From contig OY979725.1 in NCBI GenBank assembly GCA_963855995.1, forward strand, positions 12,690,383 through 12,754,382: a stretch of 64,000 bases of DNA. The letters are read 5' to 3'. Made by a program: the position numbers and the translations under genes. The notes below the pieces were generated by a model that saw nothing but the letters and a program-made list of their open reading frames with translations, did not search any database and was not told the DNA's origin. How positions within the stretch are numbered: position 1 is the first letter of the stretch; every line of letters starts with the position of its first letter. Source of the stretch: Muricea muricata. Lineage: Eukaryota; Cnidaria; Anthozoa; Malacalcyonacea; Plexauridae. Positions 59,458 through 64,000 of the stretch are shown here, piece after piece.

Positions 59458-62400
59458 TTAAGCCAAAGTCAGAGAGATTGCAAAGGTGATAGCCACGATA
59501 AGCAACGGTGTCTTTTGTAGCAGAGTCACACCAGCTATACAAATAAACAAGCAATCATTCAAGGGATATAACAATAACATACTTTAGGGACAGATTAACA
59601 ACGGCTTGGGAGAGGGGCGTGGAGGGAAAGAGAACTTAGATACATCTGATAAAATGATCTGGTAGCACCATGACGCATCATTATCTCACCATTTTCGTCT
59701 TGAAGACGACTGTTTTTCACGCAAGGTCCTTTGCCTTGAAGTTGACTAAATCCTTTTCTGCAACGACATTTATAGCTTCCGGGATGGTTTATACAAATAG
59801 CATTCTTGTGGCAAGTGTGGCGTTTTGTTTTGCATTCATTCACATCTTAAAATGGTAGGATACAAGACAGAATTATTCTTGAATAGACAGATTAACTAGT
59901 TTCTATAACTCGTGAAACCACTTACAAACCTTGACATTTTCTTCCGTTCCAATGATAGCCTTTCTTACAGACACATTTGTAAGATCCAGGAGTGTTGTGG
60001 CATTTTGCGTGATCTCCGCAATCATTGCTTTTCAAGCATTCATCAACATCTATACAGAAAAAAAGTGATGCAGAAAATATAGAAGTAAAATATAATGAAC
60101 TTGATGAGAACAACTATAACACACAAGAAATCATATATTCCTTACCACGGCAAAGCTTTCCATTCAGTCTTTTATATCCAGGAAGGCATTTGCAAGAATA
60201 CGAAGAGGCAGTGTTGACGCATTTTGAGTTGGCTGGACAGGAATGTTTTTTCTCCAAGCATTCGTCAACATCGATATCTATGGCAAACGAAAACAAGCAA
60301 GAAACGATGAGGAAGATATTTGAAGCAGTTTACCCAAATTTTCTGAACTCGTTTCGATAGGTAGCAGGCAACAGGGAAATAAATAATATCACAAAACATA
60401 CTAATGCACGAGTTATCAACATTTTTGAATCCTTGCTCACCTTCGCAGGAGAAAGAGCCTAAAGTGTTTTTACACTTAGAATGAGCTGGACATAAATTTT
60501 CTGCACACTCGTCTTTATCTAGAAAAAATAAGCATACGAAATTATTTAACACTAGCGTCCAATGGCTCGAAAGATGCAAGTCTTGGTACTTGTGTGCTTG
60601 TCAATGTAGTGGATCAGATATAACCTGATACAACCCCTCAGGGCTTTTTTAGCGTAAAATTAAAACTGTTTTCTGTGATTCGTGAATGCAAACTAGCAAC
60701 AACCTTCATAGTGGTTTGACCTGATGTTTACAGCTTTGATAACTGCTAGTTTACAAAATACAATGTGTTGTGTCTACTAGTACTTATGAAGAGAAAGCGA
60801 AGATAAAAACCAACAAAGCATACCAACGCATTGTTCATCAACGTATTCAAATCCGTTTTCACATTTACAGGAGAAAGAGCCAATAGTGTTGTTACACTTC
60901 GAGTGAGCTGGACAGGGATTTTCTTCACACTCGTCTATATCTAAAAGAAAAACATACGCAATTATTTTGACAAGGAAGAATCTCTGAAACAAAACCAACA
61001 CTCCCTACCATGGCATAGCTCTTCATGTTTTTGATATCCAGGAAGGCATTCACAAGAATACGAAGAAGCAGTGTTGACACATTTTGAGTTGGTTGGACAG
61101 GAATGATTTTCATCCAGGCATTCGTCAACATCTAAAAGAAAAGAACACAAGTACGAATTAAAAGATGAGGAGGATGTTTATTAAGCCTTTGAATTGTAAA
61201 AACGAACAGACATTACATAACAGTTTTCTCATCTCTGCACAGGTATATGTGCCTCAAAATAAACCAGAACCTCAAAAGCTACACAGCCACTTAACACTTA
61301 GAACTGGCTATTCAATGCTATCGAAAAGACATTCATCCTTTTAAAAAACGAACTAAAATTGGAGAATGAACATATTGAAGTCTAAAAAAAGTACGATAGC
61401 ATTTACGAAAACCACACAATACTTTTAATTACACACAACAGCGTGTTTCATGTACAGCACTGGCTATTTTAAGATGAATATTAAGCAAACTATGCACCTC
61501 CACGCATCGTACTCATTGTTAGAAAGATTTTTTGGACGTCTTCTTGCTAATACGTACAGTGGTAACAATTTCGAAATTATCAGCTAAATGTCCATGGATG
61601 TATAGAGAAACATATGATTTAGCAGATCAAATTTATACAACTTTCAGAAGTTTGATTTCTTGTCGAAAATATTTTCACAGGATGGAAGAAGCAGAACCAC
61701 TTACAAACCTTGACATTTCTTTCCGTTCCCATGATAGCCTTTCTTACAGGTACATTTGTAAGAACCAGCAGTGTTGTGACAATTTGCGTTTTTTGCGCAA
61801 ACATTGCTTTTCAAACATTCATTAACATCTACACACAAAATTCAGTGAAGGATAAATATTACTACAAGTGAAATACATATAAACGCGATGGGATCTTAAA
61901 AACAACAAATCACACATTCCCTACCTCGGCAAAGTTTTGCACGCATTTTATATCCAGGAAAACATGCACAAGAATACGAAAAAAGAGTGTTGACACATTT
62001 TGAGTTGGCTGGACAGGAATATTTTTTCTCCGAGCATTCGTCAACATCTGTAAGGCAAAAGAACACAAGTACGAAATGATGAGAAGGGTATTTGAAACAG
62101 TTTTCATACACGGACTGCTTTCGTTAAATCTCTCCGAGCCTTCTTTACACTGACTTCTTTACACACTTAATGCGAGATGACATTATTGTGTTTATTGGTT
62201 TTGCATTCATTTACGTCTATTTACACAAGGAGAGAACAAAAACAAAGTGGATTACAAGAAGACCGTTTGCTGGAGGAAAAAAGACAAGACAACATAACTG
62301 AGTCAAAAGCAGCTTGGAGTTGACGACAAAATCATGTATGTTATGGAAATGAACACGAATAATCGAACTCATCACTTTTTACAGTAAAGCTTAAATGTCT

Positions 62401-63860
62401 TCTGTGACTTTTCGTGAGTGCAAATCATAGATATCTCATATACACTAGATAGCGCATCTGTATAGCAAAAAGTGAAGCCAAAAATGTAAGCGGCATCCAC
62501 TCATAACAATAGACAACGGCCATTTTGGTCGTTCCCACTCATAAAAAAAATGCGACAGACTATACCTTTCCTTACCAGATCCAGGAGTGTTGTGGCATTT
62601 TGCGTGACCCCCGCAATCATTGCTTTTCAAGACTATACCTTTCTACTATAAAGATCAATGCCCAACATAGTGCTTTGAGTAAGGCCATAAAAACAAGATT
62701 TAAAATAGAAATTATTTATTGTGACGTTTCGTCTTAACTTAAGACATCTTCAGACAAGTGGATAATATTACATACAAAGTTTAAATATATATCTATGCTA
62801 ATAGTGTTGTTATATTTACAAGGTGTAAAATTACAAGGGTTAATTAAGGATATAGACGTGTGAAGGTGGATAGGACATTACAAACACACACAACATAAAC
62901 GACAAATTAGAAGAGGTTAAGAGGAATAGAGTTGCCTTGAACGTTTAGATTAGGTTTGTATTTATTAATGAGGAGACTCTCGTGTATCATTAATTTATAC
63001 GTATACACGAGAGTCTCCTCATTAATAAATACAAACCTAATCTAAACGTTCAAGGCAACTCTATTCCTCTTAACCTCTTCTAATTTGTCGTTTATGTTGT
63101 GTGTGTTTGTAATGTCCTATCCACCTTCACACGTCTATATCCTTAATTAACCCTTGTAATTTTACACCTTGTAAATATAACAACACTATTAGCATAGATA
63201 TATATTTAAACTTTGTATGTAATATTATCCACTTGTCTGAAGATGTCTTAAGTTAAGACGAAACGTCACAATAAATAATTTCTATTTTAAATCTTGTTTT
63301 TATGGCCTTACTCAAAGCACTATGTTGGGCATTGATCTTTATAATAAGAATACGTTTTCCGCCTGGCACGTCTCTGGCTACAGTATTGAATATACCTTTC
63401 TACATTTGTGTATTAAATACATTTTAGCTGTATAAAAGACGACTTTTTGCCAACTTTGTCCATTTCCGCAATACAAAAGACACAAATTATCATGCTCAGT
63501 GTCAACTCCGTGCATGGAACGACAAGCGCCTGCGATCTGGCTTCAACTTTCGCCTGCACACAGTGCAGGAAGCGCCCTCCAGTGTATATGACATACCTAT
63601 GCGACAAACTCTCATCAACTCGTATCCTTGTTAGAGGCTGTCTTATGAGTTATTATAATTGCTAGTTTGCAAATTCATATGTGTTGTGTCCACTAACTGA
63701 TGATAAAGAAGGGAAGACAAAAAGAAGAAACAAAGCATACCAACGCATTTATTATTAACGTATTTTAATCCTTTATTGTAGCATTCACAGGAGAAAGAGC
63801 CAAAAGTGTTTTTACATTTTGATTCAAGATGACAGCCTTGTTGTGCACACTCGTCTATAT
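59458..63860 (-). CDS. Gene H (partial): 3' part of a GPI-type EGF surface protein
   Basis: The 5' exons (signal peptide, LRR caps, EGF1) lie beyond the right edge. Visible exons: 63860-63741, 62047-61925, 61828-61709, 61131-61009, 60950-60834, 60518-60402, 60277-60146, 60049-59930, 59845-59690, 59534-59458. All are multiples of three except the last (77 nt), which ends at the stop. Like G, it lacks the EGF8 module and its penultimate group starts DIDVDEC. The EGF at 60518-60402 reads SCEGEQGF: a TGT to GGT change removes the fifth cysteine, which should break a disulphide. The intron between the first and second visible exons is expanded by a 0.7-kb palindrome. Probable poly(A) signal: 59323-59318. 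Confidence 0.8.
62113..62216 (-). pseudogene. Fossil EGF exon in gene H
   Basis: It reads [15 protein letters not shown]... before the frame is lost, with the deletion shared with A-G. It lies just upstream of the EGF exon at 62047-61925. Confidence 0.65.
62571..62630 (-). pseudogene. 60-bp captured fragment of an EGF exon
   Basis: The minus strand reads [19 protein letters not shown], which is the first half of the EGF10-type module found in genes B-H. It is cut off after GS and flanked on both sides by the 13-bp direct repeat GACTATACCTTTC (62558-62570 and 62631-62643). Confidence 0.6.
62647..63343. mobile_element. 0.7-kb near-perfect palindrome (fold-back element) in gene H intron
   Basis: Two arms of about 340 bp are reverse complements; they meet at a short loop near 62995 (CATTAATTTATACGT). 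The outer ends are TATAAAGATCAATGCC and its complement. Each arm carries CTGAAGA, a GTCTT/AAGAC stem and GAAA (plus strand 63237-63263; minus strand 62753-62727). No coding capacity is seen. Confidence 0.85.
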
Positions 63861-64000
63861 CTAGGAGAAAAATATACGCAATTATTCAACACTAGGGGTC
63901 CCATAATTGGGAAAACCAACCAAAAAGTATTAGCCTTTGTGTGTATTATCTAATGCAGGAGATTAGATGTGACCTCAAAGGTCCCTCAGGGTAAAAAGAG

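Overview
The window is eukaryotic: AT-rich DNA, intron-containing genes with GT/AG junctions, and several transposon families. The gene family and the repeats point to an invertebrate, most likely a cnidarian (coral or sea anemone). That placement is inference; nothing here fixes the species.

Layout. Bases 1-10,300 are mostly non-coding repeat territory. They carry one complete Mutator-like DNA transposon (935-3983) with an intact 581-aa transposase, two copies of a small inverted-repeat element, and a hairpin repeat. From 10,310 to the right edge there is a head-to-tail tandem array of eight paralogous genes, all on the minus strand. I call them A to H from left to right; H runs off the right edge. 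I rebuilt each gene exon by exon. Every junction is GT/AG and the phases are compatible. The summed coding lengths of A, B, C, F and G are divisible by three (732, 570, 615, 614 and 572 aa); D and E are one base short.

Each complete gene encodes a signal peptide, an LRR N-terminal cap joined directly to an LRR C-terminal cap with no leucine-rich repeats between them, and then 10-11 calcium-binding EGF modules, one per phase-1/phase-1 exon. Gene A also has three four-cysteine modules. B to H end in a short hydrophobic exon that looks like a GPI-anchor signal. Gene A instead ends in a transmembrane exon plus two cytoplasmic exons with sorting and signalling-like motifs. A 3.4-kb fold-back element sits in the intron between its transmembrane and cytoplasmic exons. 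So the locus encodes one putative signalling receptor and at least seven putative GPI-anchored relatives with the same ectodomain plan. This looks like a surface-recognition locus, but function is inference.

The array is young and still changing. D and E are 6,944-bp tandem copies with few differences and share a frameshift. C, D and E share a hAT-type MITE. C to F share a LINE relic in an intron. G and H lack one EGF exon. All eight genes keep a dead EGF exon at the same intron position. A perfect TGACGTCA (CRE) lies about 57 bp upstream of each visible start.
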